This document shows positions 6,451 through 15,769 of a DNA stretch of 44,908 nucleotides, in pieces. Each line of letters begins with the position of its first letter. Position 1 is the stretch's first letter. The notes below the pieces were generated by a model. The model was not told the DNA's origin and ran no database searches. It saw only the letters and a program-made list of their open reading frames with translations. Made by a program: the position numbers and the translations under genes. The DNA lies in NCBI GenBank assembly GCA_030695565.1, contig JAUYRZ010000025.1, positions 1 through 44,908 of the forward strand. The letters run 5' to 3'. The stretch comes from Archangium sp. Lineage in GTDB: Bacteria > Myxococcota > Myxococcia > Myxococcales > Myxococcaceae.

Positions 6451-9031
6451 CCCGCACCCGCTCGAGTCGCTGGTCAGGCCGCTGCAGTTTGCCTGTGCGC
6501 GCGACTTCGCCAACCTGGGGGCGGTGAAGGGGCTGCGCACCACGCTCGCCGCGGCGCTCAGTCGCGCGAAGCCCACCCTCGCCGCGGCGCGGTTGGCTGC
6601 GCTCGAGAAGGAACTCGATTTCATCGACGCGCCGGTGACGGAGGCTCGCAAGGGATCGATCCGCCGGGTGCTGCAGGTGTTGAAAGACGAAGGGCTGGCG
6701 GTGACGACTGACTCCCTCTCCCCCGCGGGGGAGAGGGTCGGGGTGAGGGAAGTCGTTCCGCCCCCCAAGCCCGTTCCCGTTCCTGCTCCGGCTTCCGTGA
6801 AGAAGACGGCCCCTCACCCCAACCCTCTCCCCGCTTCGCAGGGAGAGGGAGCGCCTCCGAAAAAAACTCGGAAGAAGAAGGCCGCCCCGACCGACGAAGA
6901 GAACGCGACCGCTCGCATGTTGAGCATCGCCCCCTCGGCCGGCCCGCTCGCCACGCCCCTCAAGCTGGTGGGCTGGCGAATCAACCCGCGGCTGGTGGGC
7001 ATCCTCAACAAGAAGGGCCTGCAGCGCACCGGCGACGTTCTCTTCCTGCTCCCGCGCGTCTACGAAGACCGCCGCACGCTCAAGAAGATCGCCCAGCTCC
7101 AATCGGGTGAACGCGGCACGATCATCGCCGAGGTCAAACGCGCAGACGAAAGCTTCGGCCGTGGCCGTAAACAGTTCCGCGCGGTGCTCGCCGACAGCTC
7201 GGGAAGCATCGCCGCCGTCTTCTTCCAGACCGGCCCCTGGCTCAAAGCCCGTTTCCCCGTCGGCAAACGCCTCGTCGCCAGCGGCGAAGTCCGCCAGACC
7301 AACTTCGGCTGGGAGATGCCGCACCCCGAAATCGAACCCGCCGATGACGTGGAGACCTCACCCATCCACTTCAACCGCGTGGTGCCGGTGTACCCGGGCT
7401 TCGAGCGTCACGAACAACGCGCCTTGCGTGAGCTCGCCTTCCGCATCGCAGACAAGTTCGCCACCTCGATCGAAGAGCCGCTGCCCGACGCGCTTCGCAA
7501 CCGGCTCGGTCTCTTCGGCCTGGGGGAAGCGCTCAAGTACCTCCACTTTCCTCCTGGTGACGCGGCTCTCGACGCCCTCGACGCGCACCTGTCGCCCGCG
7601 CATCAGCGCCTGGCTTTCGACGAACTCTTCTTCCTCCAGCTGGGCATGGCGCTGCGACGGCAAGGCGTGAAGGTGCAGCCGGGCATCGCCTTCGACACCT
7701 CGCCCGCGTTCGTGGAGAAGGCGAAGAGCCTGCTGCCGTTCACCTTGACTGGCGCGCAACAACGCGTGGTGGGCCAGGTGACGCGCGACATGGCCCGGGC
7801 CGAGCCGATGAACCGGCTGCTGCAAGGTGACGTGGGCAGCGGCAAGACCGCGGTGGCCCTGGTCGCCGCCGGAGTCGCCGTGCAGAACGGCTACCAGGTG
7901 GCGGTGATGGCGCCGACCGAGATCCTCGCAGAGCAGCACTACCGCACTTTCCAGAAGTGGTTCGAGCCGCTGGGCGTCGAGGTTGGGCTCATCACCGGCA
8001 GCGGCACCGCCAAGGTGAAGACGGCCCAGCGCGCCGCGGTCGCTTCCGGAAAAGTGCGCATCGCGGTCGGCACCCACGCGCTCATTCAGGAGTCCGTCTC
8101 GTTCGAGAAGCTGGGCCTGGTGGTGATCGACGAGCAGCACCGCTTCGGGGTGATCCAACGGCACGCGCTGATGGGGAAGGGGGTTCGCCCCGACGTGATG
8201 GTGATGACCGCCACGCCGATTCCCCGCACCCTGGCGATGACCATGTACGGCGATCTCGACGTGTCGGTGATCGACGAGCTGCCGCCCGGCCGCACGCCCA
8301 TCGAGACCCACGTCATCTCCGAGAAGACCCGCACGCGCGCGTGGGACGTGGTGCGCTCCGAGCTCGAGAAGGGCCACCAGGCCTACGTCATCTACCCGCT
8401 GGTCGAAGAGAGCGAGAAGATCGACCTCGCCGACGCCACCCAAGGCGCCGAGCAGCTCAAGGTGATCTTCCCCAAGGCGCGGGTGGGGCTGCTCCATGGC
8501 CGCATGAAGCAGGACGAGAAGGACGTGGTGATGACCGCCTTCCGCAAGCACGAGCTCGATCTGCTGGTCTCCACCACGGTGATCGAAGTCGGCGTCGACG
8601 TGCCCAACGCCTCGGTGATGGTGATGGAGCACGCCGAGCGGTTCGGGCTCTCGCAGCTGCACCAGTTGCGCGGGCGCGTGGGCCGTGGCGCGGCCAAGTC
8701 GTACTGCATCCTGGTGACCGGCTTTGCGCAGAGCGCTGAATCCGCAGAGCGGCTCAAGGTGATGGAGGAGAGCACCGACGGCTTCGTGATCGCCGAGCGG
8801 GATCTGGAGATCCGCGGGCCCGGTGAGTTCCTCGGCACCCGGCAGAGCGGGTTGCCCGAGCTCGCCGTCGCCAACCTGGTCAGAGATCAGGCCTTGCTGG
8901 CCACCGCGCAGGAAGAAGCGCGCGCGATCATCGATCGGGACCCCGAATTGAAGGCCCCCGAGCACCAGCGGCTGGTGCGCGCGCTGGAAGAACGGTGGGA
9001 AGGTCGCCTCAAGCTCGCTCGCGTCGGCTGA
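6440..9031 (+). CDS. recG: ATP-dependent DNA helicase RecG with long N-terminal extension
   Basis: RecG remodels stalled replication forks and Holliday junctions. The helicase core is complete: Walker A GDVGSGKT with K469, the DEQH box at 564-567, M-T-A-T-P-I-P-R-T-L, and a normal RecG C-terminal region (GRVGRG, GPGEFLGTRQSGLP). The protein is 863 residues, about 170 longer than E. coli RecG. The extra length is N-terminal: a helical region of about 90 residues followed by a Pro/Lys-rich linker (about 91-150). Two copies of the window's REP-like repeat, in inverted orientation, are translated inside that linker (DNA 6712-6749 and 6810-6850). The start overlaps the greA stop by 11 bases. An alternative start after the linker is not obvious. 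Confidence 0.93.
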   Translation: MAPNPHPLESLVRPLQFACARDFANLGAVKGLRTTLAAALSRAKPTLAAARLAALEKELDFIDAPVTEARKGSIRRVLQVLKDEGLAVTTDSLSPAGERVGVREVVPPPKPVPVPAPASVKKTAPHPNPLPASQGEGAPPKKTRKKKAAPTDEENATARMLSIAPSAGPLATPLKLVGWRINPRLVGILNKKGLQRTGDVLFLLPRVYEDRRTLKKIAQLQSGERGTIIAEVKRADESFGRGRKQFRAVLADSSGSIAAVFFQTGPWLKARFPVGKRLVASGEVRQTNFGWEMPHPEIEPADDVETSPIHFNRVVPVYPGFERHEQRALRELAFRIADKFATSIEEPLPDALRNRLGLFGLGEALKYLHFPPGDAALDALDAHLSPAHQRLAFDELFFLQLGMALRRQGVKVQPGIAFDTSPAFVEKAKSLLPFTLTGAQQRVVGQVTRDMARAEPMNRLLQGDVGSGKTAVALVAAGVAVQNGYQVAVMAPTEILAEQHYRTFQKWFEPLGVEVGLITGSGTAKVKTAQRAAVASGKVRIAVGTHALIQESVSFEKLGLVVIDEQHRFGVIQRHALMGKGVRPDVMVMTATPIPRTLAMTMYGDLDVSVIDELPPGRTPIETHVISEKTRTRAWDVVRSELEKGHQAYVIYPLVEESEKIDLADATQGAEQLKVIFPKARVGLLHGRMKQDEKDVVMTAFRKHELDLLVSTTVIEVGVDVPNASVMVMEHAERFGLSQLHQLRGRVGRGAAKSYCILVTGFAQSAESAERLKVMEESTDGFVIAERDLEIRGPGEFLGTRQSGLPELAVANLVRDQALLATAQEEARAIIDRDPELKAPEHQRLVRALEERWEGRLKLARVG
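6712..6749 (+). repeat. REP-like palindromic element, copy 2, inside recG
   Basis: Complete copy: a CTCCCTCTCCCCC arm, its GGGGGAGAGGG complement, then TCGGGGTGAGGG. It is read in frame as part of recG, giving residues S-L-S-P-A-G-E-R-V-G-V-R-E in the Pro/Lys-rich linker. Confidence 0.85.
6810..6850 (-). repeat. REP-like palindromic element, copy 3, inside recG
   Basis: Complete copy in the opposite orientation to copy 2, 60 bases away, also read in frame in recG as P-H-P-N-P-L-P-A-S-Q-G-E-G. It has the longer CGCTTCGCAG loop shared with the copy at 33935. Confidence 0.85.
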
Positions 9032-9043
9032 TACACTGCGCGC

Positions 9044-9610
9044 ATGATCTGCCCCGTCTGCGAGCACAATCAGGACTTTGGCGTCGAGTGCGAGGTGTGC
9101 GGCAAGGCGCTGGGCGGCCTGGATGATCTCGGCCCGCCTCCGGTTCAGATCGAGGTGGTGGAGGGGCTCGAGGCCACGCTCCAGTCGCCCCTGGGCGAGG
9201 TGGCCGTGGAGAAGATGGGCGAGCTCGAGGTCACCCGCTTCGCCGCGGTGAACGTGGCGCCCGACGTGACGCCTGACGTGGAGTTCACCGCACGCGCGCC
9301 GGTCGGCGACATCGCCATCGAGCAGGTGCCTGACCTGTCGGAAGATCGGGTGCCCGATGACGGCCAGCGCACCCCGGTCGCCACGGGCCCGGTGACCTGC
9401 CGCTACTGCCGCAACGTGCAGGCCACCGGTTCGATGTGCGATCGCTGCGGCATGAAGCTCCCGGTGATCGCCGCAGAAGGCGAGCTCATCGTCGGGAAGA
9501 TCATCGGTGATTTCGAGAGCAAGGTTCGGTGCCGATCGTGCGGTGCTCCCAGCAAGGCGGGGGAACGCTGCGGCGACTGCGGGCGCGAAGTTCCGTACCC
9601 GGACGCTTGA
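9044..9610 (+). CDS. Triple zinc-ribbon protein
   Basis: Protein of 188 residues with three zinc-ribbon knuckle pairs of the same spacing (C-x2-C-x9-C-x2-C): CPVCEHNQDFGVECEVC at the start, CRYCRNVQATGSMCDRC near residue 119, and CRSCGAPSKAGERCGDC near residue 164. A Glu/Asp-rich stretch of about 95 residues without Cys joins the first two. There is no signal peptide or TM segment. The function is unknown; it could be a scaffold or an adapter for nucleic acid or protein binding. It begins 12 bases after recG, so the two may be cotranscribed. I know of no named family with this exact arrangement. Confidence 0.8.
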   Translation: MICPVCEHNQDFGVECEVCGKALGGLDDLGPPPVQIEVVEGLEATLQSPLGEVAVEKMGELEVTRFAAVNVAPDVTPDVEFTARAPVGDIAIEQVPDLSEDRVPDDGQRTPVATGPVTCRYCRNVQATGSMCDRCGMKLPVIAAEGELIVGKIIGDFESKVRCRSCGAPSKAGERCGDCGREVPYPDA

Positions 9611-9644
9611 TGCTTTGGGCAGGGGTCGGTAAGGCGATTGTGCG

Positions 9645-9986
9645 ATGTCGACCGATCCCGTCCGAGCCGAGCACGACGCTGTTTTGACGTCCCTCTCGAC
9701 GCGGGTGAGCACCATGCACTTCGCGCACGCCGCGGTGAGCATCCTCATCGCCGTGGCGCTGGCGGGCACCGCGGCGAAGCTCTGGTGGGACGACTGGTCG
9801 ACCAACCCCGAGTGGGCGATCGGGTTCTTCGGTCTCACGGGTCTGGCGCTGGCCTACGCGGCGCTTCGGCTCGGTCTGGGCGCTCGCGCGAACGGCAAGG
9901 AGCGGTTGCTGCTCACCCGGCTCCGCGCACTGCGCAAGGAACTCGGCGTCGACGCCCCTGCTTCAGTGACGCAAACGGTGTCATGA
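9645..9986 (+). CDS. Small two-TM membrane protein
   Basis: Protein of 113 residues. An amphipathic N-terminal helix is followed by two hydrophobic segments (AAVSILIAVALAGTAA and IGFFGLTGLALAYAALRLGL) separated by a Trp-rich loop (KLWWDDWSTNPEW), then a basic cytoplasmic helix of about 25 residues. The function is unknown. Its TGA overlaps the ATG of the next gene (ATGA), indicating translational coupling with the CinA-like protein. The start at 9645 is the first ATG of the frame. Confidence 0.75.
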   Translation: MSTDPVRAEHDAVLTSLSTRVSTMHFAHAAVSILIAVALAGTAAKLWWDDWSTNPEWAIGFFGLTGLALAYAALRLGLGARANGKERLLLTRLRALRKELGVDAPASVTQTVS

Positions 9987-10717
9987 ATCACCGCGCCGTC
10001 TGCGCGGTGATCATCGGGAACGAGGTGCTCACCGCGAAGGTGGTGGAGGCCAATGGCGCGCACCTGATCCGCCGGCTGCGTGAGCGCGGCATCGAGCTCA
10101 ACTCGGTGCACATGGTTCGCGATGAGATCGACGACCTGGTGGAGATCCTCGCGGCGTGCCGGCGGAAGACGAAGTTCATCATCACCAGCGGCGGTGTGGG
10201 GCCCACGCATGATGACGTGACCGTGCGGGCGGTCGCGCTGACGCTGCAGCGGCCCGTGGTGCGTCTGCCTGAGATGGAGGCGCGCATTCGCAGCTACTAC
10301 GGCGAGCGGCCGGTGCCGGTGGAGGCCCTGCGCATGGCCGAAGGGCCCGAGGGCAGCACGCTGATTCCCTGCGGCGACCTGCGGTTTCCGGTGCTCGAGT
10401 GCGACGGGGTGTTCATGCTCCCGGGCGTGCCGCAGTTGTTCAAGGTGCAGCTCGAGGCGGTGTTGGCGCAGCTGCCGGGGACTCCGGGCGTGTTGCGGCA
10501 GCTGTACTTGTCGGTGGGTGAGGCGGACATCGCGGCGGCCCTCGATGGCGTGGCGCGCGCGTGGCCGCATGTCGCGTTCGGCTCGTACCCGACCTGGGGC
10601 GAAGGGACTGATCACCGGGTGCGGCTCACCATCGAGCACGCGTCGGGTGAGGTGGTTGACGGCGCCGTCGCCGCGCTCGAGGCAGCGCTTGGGTCGAGCA
10701 TCATCCGTAAAGACTGA
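9983..10717 (+). CDS. CinA N-terminal / molybdopterin-binding-like protein
   Basis: Protein of 244 residues with the MoaB/Mog-like fold found in the N-terminal half of CinA. Recognisable are the first strand A-V-I-I-G-N-E-V-L, the I-T-S-G-G-V-G-P-T-H-D-D motif near residue 65, and the M-L-P-G-V-P motif near residue 149. Full-length CinA carries a C-terminal nicotinamide-nucleotide amidase domain, which is absent here. In this family the N-terminal domain can act as an ADP-ribose pyrophosphatase or a molybdopterin-binding module; which applies is unknown. The start overlaps the upstream stop codon. A REP-like element lies between it and the convergent TPR gene. Confidence 0.85.
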   Translation: MNHRAVCAVIIGNEVLTAKVVEANGAHLIRRLRERGIELNSVHMVRDEIDDLVEILAACRRKTKFIITSGGVGPTHDDVTVRAVALTLQRPVVRLPEMEARIRSYYGERPVPVEALRMAEGPEGSTLIPCGDLRFPVLECDGVFMLPGVPQLFKVQLEAVLAQLPGTPGVLRQLYLSVGEADIAAALDGVARAWPHVAFGSYPTWGEGTDHRVRLTIEHASGEVVDGAVAALEAALGSSIIRKD

Positions 10718-10720
10718 GTG

Positions 10721-10755
10721 TCTCCCTCTCCCAGCGGGAGAGGGGACCTCACGCC
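10721..10755. repeat. REP-like element, short variant, copy 4
   Basis: CCCTCTCCC, an AGC loop, and GGGAGAGGG, followed by GACCTCACG. This shorter variant resembles the copy at 34829. It fills the gap between two convergent genes and may act as a transcription end point, although no T-run follows it. Confidence 0.7.
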
Positions 10756-10756
10756 A

Positions 10757-13700
10757 TCACCCGAGCGAAACGCCGACGCGCTGACGCAGCCGGAAGAAGT
10801 CGTCGGTGATCGCGAAGCTCATCAGCTCCTTCAAATCCGCCCGGCTCTGCACGGCCGCCGCGATCGCCTCCGGAGTCTCGGGCTTTGCTTGATTGCCCGG
10901 CACCTCTTCCTTCAGGATCAAGTTCAAGCCCGCCGTCGGATCCGCCGAGACCACCAGGCCCGCACGGTCAGCCGCGAACATGAGCGCCTGCACGATGGGC
11001 TCGATGACCACCTTGGTGAGCGACACCGCTGCCTGAGCCGGGTCTTCCAAGACGCGCAACGCCTTGCGTGAGTAGGCCCGCCGCAGCTGCTTGCTCTGCT
11101 CCTCACTGCGCCGTCCCAGCCCCTCGAACGTCGGCTGGTGAATGCGCACCGAGTTGCCGAGCATGTCGGCCAGCTCTGCCGGCGCCAGCTTGCGCAGGAT
11201 CGCTGCCTTGTCCGACAAGCCCATCGCCGCGCGCCCGTAGAGGAAGCGCTGCTCGCGGATGTTGAAGCGCCGCACCACGTCGGGCCCCAGGCACACGCCC
11301 AGCGGCTCGGTGGTCTCCAGGAACACCAACCCACGTTTGGCCTGGTAGACCTCGAACTCTTCGATGCCGAAGAGCGCCGTGACGGTCTGCAGCGCCTTGA
11401 ACACGGCGTGATCGTTCTTGAGCCGATCCACCTTGCGATCGATACCCAGCACCTCGAACTGCGGCGGGTACAGCTTCACGAACTGATCGCCCACCGCGCG
11501 CAGCACGTCGACGATGGGATGCCGCGCCGCGACCGGGTGCAGCGTCACGAGATCCGAGGCCTGCAGCGAGCCCTTCAGATCATTGCTGAGGCGGTTGCGG
11601 CCCTCGCCGTAGAACGCCGCTTCGGTGTCGTTGGCCTGCTTGAGGAACACCAGCAGCGCCGACGCGCAGAACGCCTTGTCGACCTGCCGCAGTGCTTCCC
11701 ACATGCGGAAGAGCGAATGCAGGCTGTCGACCCGGGTGGGTTCGAGGCGAATGATGTTGCGGTGCGCTTCGACCGCCAGCGCCGTCGACGCGCTGTCACG
11801 GCCGTACAGCTCGGCCAGCGCGCTCCATGCGGCGACCTGCGTGGGGTCGAGCTCCAGCACCTGCCGCAGCGTCGCGATGCCACGCGGCGGATCGTCGAGA
11901 GAGCGGGCGTAGAGCGAGGCGATGCGCAGCTTGAGCGCCACCACCTTCTTCACGTCAGAGGCCTGTTGCGCCTGCTGCTCCAGCATCACGGCGAGCTCAG
12001 CCAACGAGCCGGTGCGCTCGTACAAGGTGGCCAGCCGGTCGAGCGTCACCGCGTCGCCGGGGATCAGCTCCAGCGCCTTGCGGTAGAGCGTGATGGCCTG
12101 GGCGATGTCGCCGAAGCCTTCATCGGTGATGCGCGCGAGCGCCAGCGTGTGACGCGCCCGAACCTGCGGAGGCGGATCGAGCTCGAGCAGCCGGCGCATA
12201 CAATCGGCCGCGCCCGTCCAGTTGCGGCCGTGGCTGTGAATGTTCGCCAGCCGCTCCAGCGCTTCGACCGAGGTGGGGTCGCCCGACAACGCGGTCTGCA
12301 GGTGCGCAGCGGCGCGGGTCATGTCGCTGAGGTGATCGTGGTACAGCGCGCCCAGCTTGAGGTTGAGCCGCGCCAACGCGCGAGGCTCTCCACCCTGTTG
12401 CACGCGCACGGCGTAGGCCGCCGCTGCTTCGGCGTAGTCCTGGTTCTCGAACGCGAGCGCGCCCTTCATCTCCAATGCTTCGGAGAGCGTGGGCATGGCC
12501 ATCAGCGCGCGATCGAGCATGGTGATCGCCTGGTCACGCTTCTTGAGCGCGTCCAGGGAGATGCGGGCGGCGTCGTAGAACTCCCTGGCGGCCGCGAGCA
12601 GATCCTTCTGGGCGAGCTTCGCTTCACCCCGGCGTTCATGGAGCTTCGCGAGATCATCCGCGCCGCCTTGACGCGCCAACATGTCTTCGAGTGCCGGGCC
12701 GGCTTCTGCGTGCAGCGGCTCGTAGGCCAGCACCCGCTGGAACAGCGCTTCGGCAGCGGGCTGGTTGCCTTCCACGTCGCGCGCCAGCTTGGCGGCATCG
12801 AGCATCGCCTTGAGCGCGGTCTGCGGATCGCGCGCGGTCTGCGCGATCGCCTCGTAGGTCGCGCGTGAGCGCGGGTGATCGGCGAGCTTCAGGTAGCAGC
12901 GAAGCTGACCCTGGAGGGCAGGGTAGAGATCGGGCGCCGACTGGAGCGCCCCTTCGTACGCCTTGAGCGCCCCCACGGTGTCGCGCAGCCGGGTCTCGTA
13001 GAGATCGCCGATGCGCAGCTGCAGTTGCAGCAGGTCAGCCGAGTCGGTCGCCACCACGCGGCGGCGCTCGTAGAGATCGATGAGGCCCTTGCCGTCGCCG
13101 ACCTTCTGCAGCGCCTTCTCCAGCACCAGGCCGAGCGCTTCGTCGCTGGGGTCGGCCAGGTACGCCGCCTTGAGCTGCTGCAGCACCTCGGCGTCGGGCG
13201 TGCCGTTGGGATCCTTCGCTTCGACGTTCGACAGCTTGATCGCCGCGGCGAGCTTGTCGTCACCGATGGCCTCGGCGATGCGCGCACGCAGCTCGGCACG
13301 GCGGGGCTTGTCGTTGGCGCGGATGCGCTCGAGCAGGCGCAGCGCGGTGAGGTTGTTGTCGTCGAGGGCGAGCGCCGCTTCGCAGCAGGTGGCCGAGCGG
13401 GTCGGCTCGTTGATGCGGTCGAGATACAGCCGGGCCAGCTTGAGCCACGCGCCGATCTTCGCGGCGTCGGTGCCGGTCTGCGTCTGACGATCGAGGAGCA
13501 CGATCAGCTCCTTCACGTCGTCTTTGGCCGTGAGGAGCCGCTCGAGCTGCTGCAGCGCGGTGGTGTGGTTGGGCGCGAGCCGGAGCACCTCGTGGTACGC
13601 CTCGATGGCGGCCTCGGGCTTCTGCAGCTGGTCTTCCCAGATCGCGGCGGACTGGAAGATGGCGTTGGCGCGTTCGGTGGGATCGCTCCGGTTCGCCGCT

Positions 13701-15769
13701 TCAGCGCGGAGGATCTCGATGAGCGACTCCCAGTCACCTTGCGTGCGGTAGATGCGCGCGAGTGAACGCAACGCCGGCACGTGGTTGGGCGCGAGCGTGA
13801 GCACCTCGCGGTAGGACGAGATGGCCTCGTTCAGATCCTTCACCTTCTGCTCGAACAACTCGCCGACCTTCTGCACCAGGCTCGCGGCCTGCTCGGTGGA
13901 AGGCGCGATCTCGGCCTCGGCCCGGTACATCTTGATCAGCGCGTCCCAGCGGCCGTCCTGGCCATAGAGCCGGCCGAGTGCACGCAGCGCAGGAAGGTAT
14001 GCGGGCGAGAGCTGCAACACGCGCTCCCAGGCGTGGATGGCCGCGGGGCGATCCTTCAAGTGCTCTTCGAGGATCTCCGCGTTGCGGTGGGCCAGCGAGA
14101 CGATCTGCTTGGTGTCGCTGGCGAGGCGGGTCTCCGACTCGTTGAGATCGAGCAGGTCTTGCCACTTGCCGCCGCGCTCGTAGAGGCGGCCCAGGTTGCG
14201 CATGGTGGGCAGGTGATCGGGTGCGAGCTCGAGCACGCGCTTCAAGCACTCGATGGCGTGCTCCACGTCGTTGATGCGATCTTCGTAGAGCGCAGCGATC
14301 TTGTTGAGCGTGGAGACCTGCTGCTCGCGATCGCTCGTCTGGAGCAGATCCTGCTCGTACATCGCCACCAGCTCCTGCCACTTGCCGAGCTTCTCGTAGA
14401 GGCGAATGAGCGCCTTCTGGGCCGGCAGATACCCGGGCGAGAGCTGGAGACAGGTGTTGTAGCGGGCGATCGCGTCGTCGATCTGGTTGAGCCGTTCTTC
14501 GAGCGTCTCGGCCGCCTTGTAGACCCGGCCGGCTCTCTGGCGCGGATCGTCCATCGACGCGGCTTCGGCCTCGTAGGTCGCGAGCAGGCCCTGCCAGTTC
14601 TGCGAGCGGTAGTGCAGCTTGCCCAGGCCCGCGAGCGCACCGGCGTGACCGGGAACGCGGTTCAGGATCGCGTGGTAGCGGCCGACCGCGTCGACGTCGC
14701 GCTGCAGCTGCTCGTACAGAGCGGCCAGGCGCTGGTTGATGCTGACGAACTCGCTCTCGTCGGTGTTCGAGCCACCCCAGGCTTGCAAGACGTCGGCGAG
14801 CTCATCGAAACGGCTCTGCCCTTCGTAGATGCGCGCGAGCTCGGAGAGGATCAGCGGATCGTTCGGGCTCACCCTGCGCGCGGCGAGCAGGGCAGAGAGC
14901 GCATCTTCAGGGCGGCTGAGCCGCTCGTAGGCCTTGCTGATCTGCAGGAACGTCGGCGCGGCCGCGGCGCCTTGCCCTTCGGCTTCGGCCGCGAGCGCCG
15001 CCAGCTCTTCATCGACCGTGCCTTCGCGCTGCGCGACGCGCTTCATCGCGGCGAGCAGCTGGGGATCGCGGCGGTCGAGGGAGAACGCCTGACGGAAGGC
15101 CTCTGCAGCGCCGCGCGGGTTCTTGAGGCGGTCTTCCAGCAGCAAGCCGGCAGACGTCAGGTACACCGCCTTCGCGGTCGGCTCGGTGACGGCCTCGGCG
15201 AGCAGGCGATACACCTCGACCAGCGCGGGGTAGTCGCTCTTCTCCGAGTACACCTGCTCGAGCTGCACCAGCAGCGTGACGTCTTCGGGCTTGAGCTCGA
15301 GGCACTGCGCGATGACGGCAGCGGCGTCTGCTTCACGCGAGAGACGCTGCTCGAGGATCTGCCCCTTTTCGAACAGCAGGGCGGCGCGCGCGCGGCGGGC
15401 GTCACTGGCGGCCAGCTCGGCGTCGATCAAGGTGACGGCCATCACCCAGTTGCCCACCTCCGCGAAGAGGCGACGGGCCGCGCGAATGTTGGCGAGGAAC
15501 CGGGGCGCCAGCTTGAAGGCCTGCTGGTAGGCGACGGCGGCGTTGCGCGGGTGTTTGAGCGGCGACTCCCACAGCAGCCCCATCTCGTGAAAGAGCAGAG
15601 AGGCGCCTGGAGCGCCGCCCATGGCTCGGGCTTCTTTCTCCAGTGCTGCGATTCGGGCCTTGGCTTCGTCTTCGCTCGCGGTGGCCGGCTCGGTCGATTC
15701 AGCGGGAATCGAGATGGCCTGGATCGCGGTCGAAAGCGTTCTCGGAAACTCGTTCCGCTGCTCGCTCAT
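10757..15769 (-). CDS. Giant TPR-repeat protein (about 1670 residues)
   Basis: The protein is almost entirely tetratricopeptide-like helical repeats, which form a protein-binding solenoid. There is no signal peptide or TM segment, so it is probably cytoplasmic. In the centre the repeats group into a 72-residue unit, two helical hairpin pairs each. Examples begin IECLKRVLEL, IHAWERVLQL and ISSYREVLTL, with the shared core L-x-P-x-x-x-P-A-L-R-x-L-x-R-L-Y. The last 250 residues or so lack repeats and look like a separate helical domain (FGIEEFEVYQAKRGLVFLE). I chose the ATG at 15769 (MSEQRNEF); a GTG at 15787 would add six residues. The gene stands alone on its strand. Myxobacteria have many large TPR proteins, and I cannot name the orthologue. 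Confidence 0.88.
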   Translation of the reverse strand: MSEQRNEFPRTLSTAIQAISIPAESTEPATASEDEAKARIAALEKEARAMGGAPGASLLFHEMGLLWESPLKHPRNAAVAYQQAFKLAPRFLANIRAARRLFAEVGNWVMAVTLIDAELAASDARRARAALLFEKGQILEQRLSREADAAAVIAQCLELKPEDVTLLVQLEQVYSEKSDYPALVEVYRLLAEAVTEPTAKAVYLTSAGLLLEDRLKNPRGAAEAFRQAFSLDRRDPQLLAAMKRVAQREGTVDEELAALAAEAEGQGAAAAPTFLQISKAYERLSRPEDALSALLAARRVSPNDPLILSELARIYEGQSRFDELADVLQAWGGSNTDESEFVSINQRLAALYEQLQRDVDAVGRYHAILNRVPGHAGALAGLGKLHYRSQNWQGLLATYEAEAASMDDPRQRAGRVYKAAETLEERLNQIDDAIARYNTCLQLSPGYLPAQKALIRLYEKLGKWQELVAMYEQDLLQTSDREQQVSTLNKIAALYEDRINDVEHAIECLKRVLELAPDHLPTMRNLGRLYERGGKWQDLLDLNESETRLASDTKQIVSLAHRNAEILEEHLKDRPAAIHAWERVLQLSPAYLPALRALGRLYGQDGRWDALIKMYRAEAEIAPSTEQAASLVQKVGELFEQKVKDLNEAISSYREVLTLAPNHVPALRSLARIYRTQGDWESLIEILRAEAANRSDPTERANAIFQSAAIWEDQLQKPEAAIEAYHEVLRLAPNHTTALQQLERLLTAKDDVKELIVLLDRQTQTGTDAAKIGAWLKLARLYLDRINEPTRSATCCEAALALDDNNLTALRLLERIRANDKPRRAELRARIAEAIGDDKLAAAIKLSNVEAKDPNGTPDAEVLQQLKAAYLADPSDEALGLVLEKALQKVGDGKGLIDLYERRRVVATDSADLLQLQLRIGDLYETRLRDTVGALKAYEGALQSAPDLYPALQGQLRCYLKLADHPRSRATYEAIAQTARDPQTALKAMLDAAKLARDVEGNQPAAEALFQRVLAYEPLHAEAGPALEDMLARQGGADDLAKLHERRGEAKLAQKDLLAAAREFYDAARISLDALKKRDQAITMLDRALMAMPTLSEALEMKGALAFENQDYAEAAAAYAVRVQQGGEPRALARLNLKLGALYHDHLSDMTRAAAHLQTALSGDPTSVEALERLANIHSHGRNWTGAADCMRRLLELDPPPQVRARHTLALARITDEGFGDIAQAITLYRKALELIPGDAVTLDRLATLYERTGSLAELAVMLEQQAQQASDVKKVVALKLRIASLYARSLDDPPRGIATLRQVLELDPTQVAAWSALAELYGRDSASTALAVEAHRNIIRLEPTRVDSLHSLFRMWEALRQVDKAFCASALLVFLKQANDTEAAFYGEGRNRLSNDLKGSLQASDLVTLHPVAARHPIVDVLRAVGDQFVKLYPPQFEVLGIDRKVDRLKNDHAVFKALQTVTALFGIEEFEVYQAKRGLVFLETTEPLGVCLGPDVVRRFNIREQRFLYGRAAMGLSDKAAILRKLAPAELADMLGNSVRIHQPTFEGLGRRSEEQSKQLRRAYSRKALRVLEDPAQAAVSLTKVVIEPIVQALMFAADRAGLVVSADPTAGLNLILKEEVPGNQAKPETPEAIAAAVQSRADLKELMSFAITDDFFRLRQRVGVSLG

